Origin: Tetrapyrgos nigripes
Lineage: Eukaryota > Basidiomycota > Agaricomycetes > Agaricales > Campanellaceae
Length of the DNA: 64,000 nt
Direction of reading: 5' to 3'
NCBI GenBank assembly: GCA_013368315.1
Contig: JAACJM010000074.1
Location: 62,001 to 126,000 of the forward strand
Shown here: positions 11,168 through 21,578 of the stretch, in pieces
How positions within the stretch are numbered: position 1 is the stretch's first letter
Layout: each line of letters begins with the position of its first letter
Made by a program: the position numbers and the translations under genes
Notes under the pieces: generated by a model
Seen by the model: the letters and a program-made list of their open reading frames with translations, nothing else
What the model was told of the DNA's origin: nothing
The model's database searches: none

Positions 11168-13339
11168 ATGTCACTACCACCACTGCCGATTCCTCGTCAT
11201 CGTTCAAGTCAACCCGCCAACGTTGTCCAGGCTGACCAGACTTTACGTGATATATACCGATCAGCAATTAGCGTGCTTTCACTGCCAAGTATCGATCCAC
11301 GGCGCACTGAGTATCATCTGCAGACCATTGCCCGTGATGCTGTTCCTTTACTCATCACAGTTGAAGATTCGTCTGGAAGTTCCGAGCTGAAGAAGTGGGT
11401 GTATGAATGTGCAGAGGAATTTGGAGCATTATGTATTAGGCTAGCAGAGGCTGGTGCTCAACCGTACGTTTCCTTACTGTAAAATACACTCAATTGTTAC
11501 TTACTTCATCTTTACTGCCAGGGACGAAGAAAATCCAAATATACATTTTATCAATCCTGTCACCACTGTTCGTACTGGAAAACGAGGCCAGCCTCGCAAG
11601 GTCATCAATCCATCATATCTCCGTAAGGCCATGAATCCCAAACGTCGCATTCCCATCACAGTTCTTGCAAAGGCTTTGAAAGTCTCTACGAAAACGGTGA
11701 TGTCATCTCTCAAGCAAAATAACATCAACTACAAGCCTTCCAGAATCTCTGATCGACAATTGGACGATGTCATCAAAACCTTTCAACAGAAAAAGCCACG
11801 TTCAGGGGAGCAATATCTGACTGGGTACTTGAGGCGAAGTGGTCTAAAGGTTCAGAGGCAAAGGATACGGGAGTCTGTGCGGCGTGTCGATAAACTAGGC
11901 CATGTGCTTCGCTTACAGCAAAAGCGGAAGATCGAGCGAGTACCCTACATGGTCTCTAGGCCAAATGCTCTTTGGCATATTGATGGCCATCACAAGCTGA
12001 TTCTCTGGGGCATTGTGATTCACGGTTGTGTTGATGGATTCTCCAGAAAGGTAAGCCGATGTCTTTCAAGGCAGTTGTGATTTGATGACATGTTTTGAAT
12101 TATGAGGTCACTGGGCTTCGAGCAAGTACTGATAATAGAGCATCCACTGTTCTCAGGATGTTTTCATGCACTGTAAACAGGTACGGATGGCCATCACGTG
12201 TGAGAGGAGATCGAGGAGGAGAGAACCGTGATGTATCAGTAGTGATGATTCTCCATCGTGGTCTTAGAAGGGGAAGTTTTATTTGGGGGTCATCAACTCA
12301 CAACACTCGTATTGAAAGGCTTTGGGTTGAAGTTGGAACTCAGTTTGTTCGGGCATGGAGAGCATTCTTCTTCCGTCTAGAAAGGAGACATTACCTTGAC
12401 AGAAAAAATCCCCATCATCTTTGGCTTCTGCAATTCTTGTTTCTTGACACTATAAATGATGACTGCAAGGAGTTCCAAAAGGACTGGAATGCCCATCCTA
12501 TTTCAGGTCTTGGTCATGGTAGAAGCCCTAATGTGAGCTGATTTTTATTACTGTCCTCATGCTACAAGTCTTGTCATAAATTTCAGGATCTCTTTTTTCT
12601 TGGCCAGCTAAGACATGGCATTTACAAAGATGACTGTGAAGGGTGCTCTCCTGAAGAGATAGCCAGATCATATGGTGTCTATGGCACTCCTATACACCGC
12701 CATGCACATCAAACAGGAGCTGGACATTCATCAGATGAGGAGTCTGAATCAGAAAGTGATTGTGAAGGTGAATATTTACCACAAATTTCTGTATGTATTA
12801 TGGAAATTAACTTGAGGTGTATCTGTCCAGAATGGTATGGAATAGACGATGAAACCAATTCAGGTAAGTAAACAATTTTGGATATGGTTCTTCTGTAATA
12901 AAATTTAATTTAGCTGATTCCTGGTATGGGATTGGAGGTGAAGCAGATGATGTAGAGGTACAGGCACAGTTTGAGTCTGGTCAGTCCAAATATATCTTTT
13001 TGATACATCTTACCTTACAAAATATGTGATTTTGGTGCAGACAATGAATCATATCAGGCAGTTGATGCTCCTGATCATTCAAAACCTTTTGATCAAAAAA
13101 GGATGATGGTATTTACAGATGCATTGGCCCAGATGAGGGAAGAAGGTCGTGTACCATCAGGATATGGTCTCTTGGAAGATGAATTGGGGGAGGATGGGTA
13201 TCCTGGCCTCGAGACAATTTCAACAGGACGAAGTGGCTCAAAAACACTGGATATTGTGCTACCTCATGTAATATGGAAGCCTCGGGCTGAGCTTTGGGCC
13301 ACAGCGTTGTACTTGATGGACAGGCTTCTGGAAATGTAA
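11168..13339 (+). CDS. IS3EU-like integrase-type DDE transposase
   Basis: Seven exons join cleanly: 11168-11463, 11522-12050, 12107-12532, 12587-12767, 12831-12863, 12914-12979, 13041-13339 (1830 nt, 609 residues). An N-terminal helical region and HTH-like segment (ITVLAKALKVSTKTVMSSL) precede the catalytic core. The catalytic residues are ALWHIDGHH (Asp 1), RVRGDRGGEN (Asp 2) and HNTRIERLW (Glu), with 34 residues between the second Asp and Glu. The motifs GxxIHGCVDGFSRK and NTRIERLW are hallmarks of the integrase-core family seen in animal IS3EU elements. The tail is acidic (DEESESESD) with two short WYGI-containing exons. No stop or frameshift is seen. It is inferred to cut and rejoin the element at its TATGAG ends. 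Confidence 0.85.
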
Positions 13340-13724
13340 TTATATTAATCTAGTTTGTATCTAACAAGGTGTCGACACTAGTTAATTACTGAGGTATGAG
13401 ACTGGCTATAAGAAATTGAATCTTAAAGATTAAGGTGAAATTGTCAGATCTTGTTCTTCAACTTGAGTGTGGGAATGACTGTGAACTCACCTTCAAGATA
13501 CCCCTGAATCAGCAGTAGGCTTCCCTGAAGCCAAGCGTCATTTTTCTGATGAAGATAATACTCCAGGAAATACCAGAAAATAGTCTAGTAAGAGAAAAGC
13601 CAGCCACAACATGATACAAGACTCAGAGCGGCACATGCTGATATGAGCACAGCTTTCTGCATATATCAGGAACATATCTATTGGTAAGTCTAAAGGCAGG
13701 ACACAGAATCAAATGTTGGACATT

Positions 13725-13850
13725 GTGCGCGAAGGTCAGGCATTATGCGCGAAGGTCAAGTATTATGTGCGAAGGTCAAGTATTATGCGCGAAGGTCGGA
13801 CATTGTGCGCGAAGGTAGAATTTGAATACTTTCCCAGTCGGCGGCTCATA
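13725..13850 (-). repeat. Right terminal inverted repeat with 20-bp subterminal array
   Basis: Reverse complement of the left end: five units of the ACCTTCGC-type 20-mer, then ...ACTTTCCCAGTCGGCGGCTCATA at the very end. It has fewer units than the left end (five against seven or eight), so array length differs between ends. Confidence 0.85.
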
Positions 13851-14430
13851 CACTACACACACTAGAGGCCATATGGATGTCAAGACAAACAACGCGGGAT
13901 TATTCAGCCTAACGACGTCTCCTACGTCCCCAGAGTTGGGAGCAAACCCATTCGTAAAGGCTAATCTAGTATCAAGGGAGATATAAGTCGTAGCGACGAA
14001 AAAGAGAAGAGAGACAAACATCATGGGGCTGAGTGATTTGGGGGTTCCGTCGTCGACGATTGGGTAGAGACGAAGGCGTTGAAGAGGAGTATGGTGAAGA
14101 AGGCGGGGATGAGGCCTGCGTGGATGGAGGTTAGAATGGTGAGGGCGGTGGTGCCTTGGGTGAGGAGGAAGGTGGTTGTTAGGATCTGAGTGGGGGAAGA
14201 AAGATGGTCAGTGCCGTGATAAAGATAGAGGTGAGAAAGAGGATAAGTCATAAAAAGACAGAAAGATGGATGGACCTAACGACGGTCTGGAAGAGGAAGA
14301 GGATCCGAAAAAAGTAGTCGCCAAAAACCCAACCCACCTGAAACACCAACGCCCAAGTACAACGTCGGTGGTGACGACGACGGTGAAGAGCCTGCTGAGA
14401 GTCAAGAGGCTGCACACGACAAACGGCACG
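13851..14430 (-). pseudogene. Chs7-like chitin synthase export chaperone, 5' half (cut by transposon)
   Basis: Reads from about 14430 down to 13851. Recognisable blocks are FLLTQGTTALTILTSIHAGL, FFTILLFNAFVSTQ, DDGTPKSLSP and FVATTYISLDT, matching the loop-rich middle of Chs7 proteins (family form: NGFVGFQ..EDGTP.SL). STQ and VDDGTP are in different frames: exactly one base is missing near 14057, so this copy carries a frameshift besides the 6.4-kb insertion. Upstream exons near 14290-14430 are only loosely recognisable. The end at 13851 is the target-site repeat; coding resumes at 7420. Confidence 0.7.
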
Positions 14431-14760
14431 GTGAGTTACGGCTCAAAGCAATCACCTCCTTTGCTCGCCCCCAACGTTCTCATCCCACTTCCATAGCAGG
14501 CTGTTGAGTCAGACAGCCCATTATCCCAGCCTTCTCTTTCTCTCAACTCCTTCATATACTCTTCCCTTGCGCAACCTTACCCGTAGAAGACGCGTCCCAT
14601 AGAAGATAAATCGTCAAAGCAGCCGAAGGCGGTGGTGGTGGTTGCTGTCATCGCCTGAGACATGCGGTAGATCATCATTTCTGCGGGGAAAGAAGTAGCT
14701 GGCTGTCGTTTGCTTCAAATTTTTGACGCGCATTAACATGCCCCAGAAAGGCAGCAAGTT
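14431..14760. other. Upstream region of the Chs7-like gene up to the LINE insertion
   Basis: Likely first exon and promoter of the Chs7-like gene (minus strand), but no start codon can be defended. The LINE target site (CCCATGGCCTCTTCTT) begins at 14761. Confidence 0.35.
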
Positions 14761-14776
14761 CCCATGGCCTCTTCTT

Positions 14777-17740
14777 TTTTTTTTTTTCTTTTTTTTTTTT
14801 TTCCTCTTTATTTAACGACTAGCAGGCCAGACTAAGGGCCAAGACGTCGGGGCAGGCGGCCCCGGTAGAGTAACTAAAACATGTAACAAACTGAGTATTC
14901 TAGGTATAGTACCGGTCCCGGGACAGGCTGTCCTCATCCACACTTAGGTTTGACTGGGTTGTTTACCGAACTGTAAGGTCGTGATGGGGTTTCATGGTGT
15001 GTGCGTGAAGGTGTGGGGTGTTTGGTTGTAGGATGGTTGTTTGGCGAGAAAGCGCCGAGGGAAATAAGGTCGGGACAGCGAGGATGAGAAAGAACTTGTC
15101 TCCGGGCGTTTTACTAGCCCCCTTCATCAACAAGGATCTCGTACTCCGAAGCGTGCACGCATAGAGTTTTGGAGGTGGGGAGCATTTGGGCGGGGATGTT
15201 CGGATGTCCTATCCAAAATCCCCAAGTTCATCGTCAACGACTTCGCCTTGCGTTACAACATCTCGTTCAGAACCTCCCGTGAGGTCTTCCCAGTATTCGT
15301 CGTTCAGCATCAGGGCTGTCTCATCGAGCGGTTGATAGTTGGGGGGCTGGGGAGGGTGTAGTGGTTTTCCGGTTTTGGTAAATGCACCGGACTTCTGTAT
15401 GAATTCCGTGAGGGCTTCAATACCGTCCTTAGTGCCTAGCAGCTCAGGCATCTCGAGGTTCTCAGAGGCCCCGCGGAGTATGTCACGGTGTGGTTCGTAA
15501 ATGGGGCAATCACATAGGACATGTTCCCGGGTCTGTAAAGCTTCTCCACAGGGGCAGTCAACGTTCTCATCAGGTACGAAACGTTTGTAGTACTCGCCTA
15601 TGAATCCATGTCCTGTCCGGCATTGTGTGACCCTGCCAAACACTTCGCGATTCAGGCCGTACTTCGTTTCTTTCATCAACTTCGTGGGTTTGAGAGATGG
15701 CGGGATCCGGTTGGCGGGGAGGTACTGGCTCGTGATAGGCCGGTTTTCCCACTTCCGTTTCCATTGCCTCTCTTTCCGTTCCCTGTTTCGTCGTATGGCA
15801 TGACTTCGTGTTCCGATCCATCCCTCATTGTTGGCGAGATTGCAGGTGTCTTTAGCCAAACCGTCTGCGCGTTCGTTCCCAACAATGCCAGTGTGACTAG
15901 GGACCCACGAGATTTCGACGGTGTGATTTGGAAGCGCATCAAGGAAATCCGTGACCCGCCTCCAGAATATGGTGCAGTATGTTTGTCCAGGTTTTGGGGA
16001 GGTATCAAAGATGGTCTGCACTGCGCCTGAGTTGTCAGTGAAGAAGTGCCAGTGTTGTATCTGTGGGTTTTCATCAGTGAAAGCTTTGGTGAGCCCAGCA
16101 GCATAAGAGAGGGCTATGATTTCAGCGTCATAGATCTCGGCTCTAGAGCCTAGACCAATTTGATGTGTGAAACGCTCAACGCCAGAGTTGTAAGCAACGA
16201 GTCCTGCGCCTGAGCGGGAGATGCCATGTACTGGCCGTTTGGATCCATCGGTGTAAAGGATAATGTGGGAGGGATCAAGAAAGAGTTCACTCAGCTGGTT
16301 CAGGTGGTTGTCTTTAAGTTTCTCAATTCTTTTCTTCTCCTCTTTTGGGTCTGCGTCACCATCTTCATTCTTTGGTTTTGGTGGGGCCGGTTTAATGCAT
16401 AGCCGGGGGTTGAAGTCGGATGCAGTTCGACGCCACGGAGGGGTGGTGAATGGGGAAATTCGTTCGTCGTTGGGGCTTGTGAGTTTTGCAGTTTCGCGGA
16501 GGTGGGTGGTACGTTTCCTCTCGCTCTTGTTATCATTCCTGCAAAATGGAAGGGGAGGAGGGACTAAAGGGGTACTATCAGTGCTGTGCCAATCAGGAAG
16601 TCGTTGTATAACTGGATTGGTGACACTTAGCTTGTTGTATCGTAGAGCACATGCATGGCTCAGGCCATCAAGAGTGATCCGAATGGGAGGTATTGAAGCC
16701 TCGACTTCCATGGCATCAATTGGTGTGGTTCGGAAGGATGCGCAGATAAGGCGCAGAGCCCTGTTCTGTATGTGAGTTAGCAGTTTCTCATGCTGTACCT
16801 TACCTGTCCACCAAACTGCACTCGCATAGGTCATGACTGGGGTTACACAGGTGACATACAATAAGCGCATGTGGTAAGGGGAAAGGCCTCGTCTGGTGTT
16901 GCCCAGCATGAAAACTGCACCTAGAGCTTTGCCTGCGTTAGTGATCAGATGTTTGACATGGAAGTTAAAGGAGAGTGTCTCATCCATAATGACTCCTAGC
17001 CATCGAATCGAGGTGCTAGGGTACACCATATGTACTTATGGTGTCCTAGTAGGACACCATTGGGGTCAGTGATGAGTAGAGGGGGTCGTGGGTTGCCTGC
17101 AATGGGATTAGCCTTGGATCTTGGTTTGCGGTAGTGCATCAGTTCTCGTTTGGCCACATCAATAGTTAGGCCAACGCGTTTGCACCAGGGTGCGATGACA
17201 CGGTGCCACACATCATGGAGTATTGCTGTGTTATGTGAAGGGGACTCGGAAGATACGAAAATAATACCATCGTCCACATACATGAATCCGGAAGTCTTTG
17301 TTGGGGAGACAGCAAGGTTCTTCGCTTTTTGGGCTTCTTTTCTTGCTACCTCATCAGCTGATGGGACGTATGGCATAACTGGAGGGGGAGCAGGGGCAGC
17401 AGGTATTGTGAATGAAGGTGGGTGACTGTCATTTTCGATAAGTTCAAGAAGTTCAGAGGAATAGAACGCAGCGAGAATGGGGGAAACTGGAGAGCCCTGT
17501 GGAACACCATTTGCTACTGGTTCCATAGCTGATACCTTACCGTCCACGCAGATAGCAGCGTGGCGATCGGCAAGGAAGCTTTCAGTCCAACTGACGAGTT
17601 CTACTGGGACGCGCCGACTTCGCATCTGGTGAATCAAACGGCCGTGATTCACGAAGTCGAAGTAGCCCTGTATGTCAAATGTGAGTGCTGTTGTGATCTT
17701 ACCATGGTTCCAGGCTGCTTCCACATCATGCTGGAAGGAC
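14777..17740 (-). mobile_element. 5'-truncated LINE (Tad1-like non-LTR retrotransposon)
   Basis: A 16-bp direct repeat CCCATGGCCTCTTCTT flanks the element (14761-14776 and 17741-17756). The 3' end is the poly(T) tract on the plus strand, 14777-14802. The 5' end at 17740 cuts into the reverse transcriptase domain, so this is a dead-on-arrival truncated copy. The 15-bp-scale duplication and poly(A) tail are typical of target-primed reverse transcription. The region 14803-15208 is its 3' untranslated part. Confidence 0.9.
15209..17740 (-). pseudogene. LINE reverse transcriptase-RNase H ORF, truncated and frameshifted
   Basis: From 17740 the reverse transcriptase shows motif A TFDIQGYFDFVNH, motif B NGVPQGSPVSPIL and catalytic FMYVDDG. 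At about 17030 the frame shifts, and the second part (17029-15209) continues through STSIRWLGVIMD. An RNase H domain follows with ILYTDGSKR, EIYDAEIIAL, FTDNSGAVQ and HTGIVGNERADGLAK. A C-terminal Cys cluster (CPCGEALQTREHVLCDCP) is present. RNase H after RT plus this Cys tail is typical of fungal Tad1-clade elements. The N-terminal part and any gag ORF are absent through truncation. Confidence 0.88.
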
Positions 17741-17756
17741 CCCATGGCCTCTTCTT

Positions 17757-18137
17757 CTCTTTCACCCAACTTTCACCGACTCACACTTACTCTCAGCAGT
17801 CTCCCTAATTCCACTGCGGACACCCTCGGCCTCTTTCATACAGAAAACACCCAGAAATGATCCATCGTGTGCCGCGATCTGATACGACTGGAGTAATGAA
17901 TTATGCCCAATTTCATCGTTTACTTAATTGGCAATAACGCCTTCTCAACCACATAGGTGATTTGTCCAGGGAGTGATTCCATAGGGACAGGACAAGGATC
18001 AAACAAGGATAGAAAGGCTCCTGAGAGCTGGTGTAAAGCCGAGGAAGTGGTGAGGAAGTCAGTTCGGGAGTTGAAGTCGCTGCCTAACCGAAGTAGAAGG
18101 AGTTTTGTCCGGCCGGGACCTTCATACACATATCAAA
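17757..18137. other. Flank between LINE and palindrome; possible gene remnant
   Basis: A minus-strand frame, 18129-17920, stays open up to the palindrome edge and ends ...EKALLPIK. It could be the C-terminus of a gene cut off by the duplication at 18138. The family is not recognised. Confidence 0.25.
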
Positions 18138-20400
18138 GGATGACATTCAATTATCTCTTTCTATTTACAATATCTCATCATCCACTATAGTATCCAATAT
18201 TATACTATGACCAGCCCGACCATTCCTCCTCCTCAGACTCGAGACCGTTTCACAACGTTCTGACCATGGCATAGTGGGAACGAAATCCATATCAGTCAGC
18301 CTTTCAGAGGAGAGAATTCCTTCATCAACTGATGTGTGAAGGTTGAGAAGCATACGCGATACCATTATCCCCAAAAAGTTCGAAGTGAATGCGAGGAGGG
18401 GCTCTGTGGTGTAGGCCTGGGGTGCGGCCGAGTCAGATGAAATTCAATAACCAGCAGGAAAAGTGAATGTTCTGAATACGTACCCCGGAAACCTAAGCCA
18501 CAGAGGTAATTAAGTAGACACGCATGCGTATGGAAAAAGCTTGACTGACATAGTACGTTATCGAATGTGCAAGCGTCGCAAGCAGGTTGAACCTTGTATA
18601 TCCGTACGTCTCGTAGTTGAAGACAACAATTTAGAGCATGGATACTTACACGTAATATACAGCACCTACGATATAGAACAAAAGGAGGAATAAGAAATTG
18701 ATCCTCGAATCGTGATTCGTCGGCCGAAGTAGGCAAGACACACTCACCGTCTCTAAATAACAACGCAATCAACGGATCCGGCACCTGGGCAGTGAAGCCA
18801 CGATAATGTCTCATTGACCAGGATTTCCATAGTGTTAACGAAAACATGAAAGATTCGAAGACTATAGCCATTATCCATGGGAATATGCGTTCTGGTTACA
18901 GAAAGAAGAAAGAAAGAGCGAAGAGGAATCTGATTGAGGATGAGTTTGATACAAGTACAAGTGAGAGACCCACGGAAGAACACTGAGAGAATAAAGGTCG
19001 AAGACAAAGACAACGATGAGCGTTCAACATGAAGGTACATTTTACCGAGCTGAAATGAAGCTACTCACGTATCGAGAGGCACAATGACTACGCACCCTTC
19101 AGGGCGCAATTCCATCCGCGTAATATCTTGGTCTAAGTACTTCCACTGTAGATGAAGATGTAGAGTACATGCGTTACATATGGCGATGGATGCATAGAGG
19201 CATAGAGATCAGTAAATTGTACGCCAATTACTTATATTACTTATTTTAATAGAGTAAATACTCACCATAGAAATCCCCGTGATTGACAAAATCGCAACAA
19301 CCATAATAATCAAAATCCGGCGACTCCGTTCGTAAAGTGCATATATGCGCAAGGTGAGGGAGCCTATCAGCGTGAGCGTAAATCAGGCAAACTGTGCCAT
19401 AGGAGGGTAGCATACGTACCGTATCCAATCCAGCTCTCAAAATGATCAAAACAATCCAGTAGGAATAGTACCGCATGCACCTAGATACAAACAAGGCGGT
19501 TCAGAATCAAAGAGCAGATCTAGGATTTATCTCGATTGGAGGAGGAGGAGGGGGTTTTGGAATTTACTGACGCCTGGAAAGTAAAAAGCAGAAAGATTGG
19601 TGTTCAGAGCCAGAGCCATGACATCGGTGTATAATTAATGAACAACGTCGTGATGAATGATGAATCGAATGAAAAGTTATGTACCTACACTAGTACTCAT
19701 CATCGAGAACGTCACGACCGTCATGGGAATCGTTCCGATCAACCCCAAATATCGGATGATAAGGAAGCAATACGAGGATAGGATTTTAGGCCGTGTCCAG
19801 ATATATTCGACTTCATCGCCTGCGAAGACATCACAGTCAACTATGAGTACTAAGAAGTAAGACAGATGTTGGGCGATACTCACCGAAAGTGATAATATGA
19901 TCCCAAAAAAGAATCGCTACAAATTTTGTGCTTGTGGGTTACAAAAGTGTCCACTGCGTCGAAAGCTTGCAAAGACGACGTACTGATACCCAGGAGGTAC
20001 AGATACCTATGAACCATTCTGCAGACCGGCAAAGTGTTAGCATCAGTGCGTATTAGAAACAGGCACCACTGTGCGGAGAACGGGGCAGGGAACGGGCAAG
20101 GACATAGAAGAAATAAAATGGATAGCTACTCACATCTGCCCTTCAATACCGACGATGCAACGCTAGGGATTACTGCCCTGATCCATAATGCTATGATGAT
20201 GTCTTCCTCAGGATTTTGGGAGATCGTTTTGGTTTTTGAGGGAAGATCAGGGAAGAGAGTCCTCGGTAAAGAGGAAATGGGGAAGGAATTCGTCCATCTC
20301 AACTAGTGCGTCCTTCTATAAAAGCTTTTAGGGGTTTGCCACTAAGTACGCCGCCGTCCCTGCATCCCTGCCTCAGGATTCAAAGTGCTCATTCTAATTC
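18138..20400 (-). repeat. Left arm of a 2.25-kb imperfect palindrome
   Basis: Pairs as an inverted repeat with 21375-23636. The outer edge lies at CATCCTTTGATATGTG / CATCCTTTGGTATGTG, the inner edge near AATGAGCACTT. Both arms contain a DUF6533 gene and its promoter; they differ by scattered substitutions and small indels. Confidence 0.8.
18165..20186 (-). pseudogene. DUF6533 membrane protein, copy 1 (probable pseudogene)
   Basis: About ten short exons. The start at 20186 reads MDQGSNP and then meets TAG because of an extra C relative to the plus-strand copy, so the normal start gives a stop after seven codons. Downstream exons are normal: LFWDHIITFG, GDEVEYIWTRPKILSSYCF (19805 down), CMRYYSYWIVLII, LRIYALYERSRRIL, then a segment with FSLTLWKSWSMRHYRGF and PLIALLFRDG. 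The last exon ends VDDEIL. DUF6533 proteins are Agaricomycete multi-pass membrane proteins of unknown function; WTRPK and LRIYALY are the family hallmarks. It may be translated from a later Met, but the conserved N-terminus would be lost. Confidence 0.75.
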
Positions 20401-21374
20401 CAATTCATTTATGGATATATGTATGCTTGTTGAGTCCGCAGCGGTCAACCTCTTGGGGACTCCGTGGGACAGTAGACTCGTTGTCCATATGAAAACATAT
20501 AACATTGCATATCCCATTTGTATGTACCTACTGAGACTTCGTCTTCCATTGAGGAGCAAGAGTACATTGTATTAGTAACATGCGCACAGATTTTCTGGTT
20601 TGTTTCAGGGTTACAAAAAGTCGTATATGCATATTGCGAGCATATTGTATGTCTTGAGACCCTAGCCTAGCATGATGCGGTCTAGAAATAGAAAAAGCAA
20701 TGCCGTCTATCTACTAGTGCACTCACGAATTATGTACGACAATCTCACACCACCCGCATTCCCAAACGATTAAGAGCGGTCAAAGTAGGGCTTGCAGCGG
20801 CTATAGTTCGGTTGCAAGATGTGGTTGGGTCTTGGAGACGAGCTAGTGTTACTACGAAAGAAGACGCAGACGACCTGGTTTCTGCTTTGGACAAGTTGCA
20901 AACTACAATTGATTCCAACGTCAACACCACCGACTTCGTTCACTCTTCCACCTCTCTCGACCTCCACAACAACGCTGCTGTTAAATTTATACATGGGGAT
21001 GTTTATCTCATGAACCTGACCAACTGGATCAAAGAAAGCATGGAGAATATTAGCGGCTTATAGGGTTATGGGTTAGGAAGTAGTACCAACTCTCGGGAGG
21101 GGTTGAGGGAAGAAGGGAACACTCATGGAGATGTGTCATGTCGCATGTCGAGGGGACAAGACATGAATGTAGCCATTTTGGAGGGAGATGTCTCTACTGG
21201 CTGAGTGCTACTTGTCAATGGTGGTCAACATCGGTCACCCCCATTGCTTCTCATCAACTTCATTGTTCTCGACGTAACCCTCTGGAATATAGACTCGGCT
21301 ATGGAATGGGATGTGATGCCGAATACCGGATGCATCAGTGGAGTCTAAGTCTATCCAGGCAGCTCACAGCTCGA
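20401..21374. other. Unique spacer at the centre of the palindrome
   Basis: About 970 bp not shared by the arms. A plus-strand frame ending at 21063 (reading ...KEDADDLVSALDKLQTTIDS...NISGL) has an ordinary amino-acid mix but no recognised family and no clear start. It may be an exon of an unknown gene. Confidence 0.4.
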
Positions 21375-21466
21375 CCCGAATTAAAAATGAGCACTTGAAA
21401 CCTGAGGCGGGGATGCAGGGACGGCATTGGCTAGCGCGTACTTCGTGGCAAACCCCTAAAAGCTTT

Positions 21467-21473
21467 TATAAAA
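21467..21473 (+). promoter_or_regulatory. TATA box of DUF6533 copy 2
   Basis: TATAAAA, about 106 bp upstream of the start codon at 21579. The matching site in copy 1 reads TATAGAA. Confidence 0.5.
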
Positions 21474-21578
21474 GGACGCACTAGCTTGAGATGGACGAAT
21501 TCCTTCCCCATTTCCTCTTTACCGAGGATTCTTTCCTCTTCCCTCCTAAAATCCTGAGGAAGATATCATCATAACACT

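Larger units (their letters stand above)
7421..13850 (+). mobile_element. Complete IS3EU-like DNA transposon with two cargo genes
   Basis: The ends are inverted repeats starting TATGAGCCGCC and finishing GGCGGCTCATA. The element is flanked by the direct repeat CACTAC at 7415-7420 and 13851-13856. The 6430-bp body carries an integrase-like DDE transposase (+, 11168-13339), a BTB-like gene (-, 9963-11058) and an acidic-protein gene (-, 7994-9740). The stretches 7599-7993 and 13340-13724 hold no gene. The superfamily call rests on the DDE integrase-type transposase, as in Repbase IS3EU; agreement of the 6-bp duplication and TAT ends with that family is from memory. Intact ends plus an intact transposase suggest a young insertion. 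Confidence 0.85.

Noticed and set aside
11135..11169. Overlapping start codons for the two divergent transposon genes (11168 + and 11169 -)
   Set aside because: Each gene would have its promoter inside the other's coding region; a downstream Met at 11058 for the minus gene is more plausible.
15608..16775. Long plus-strand frames opposite the LINE
   Set aside because: Antisense to RT/RNase H coding sequence with all catalytic motifs on the minus strand.
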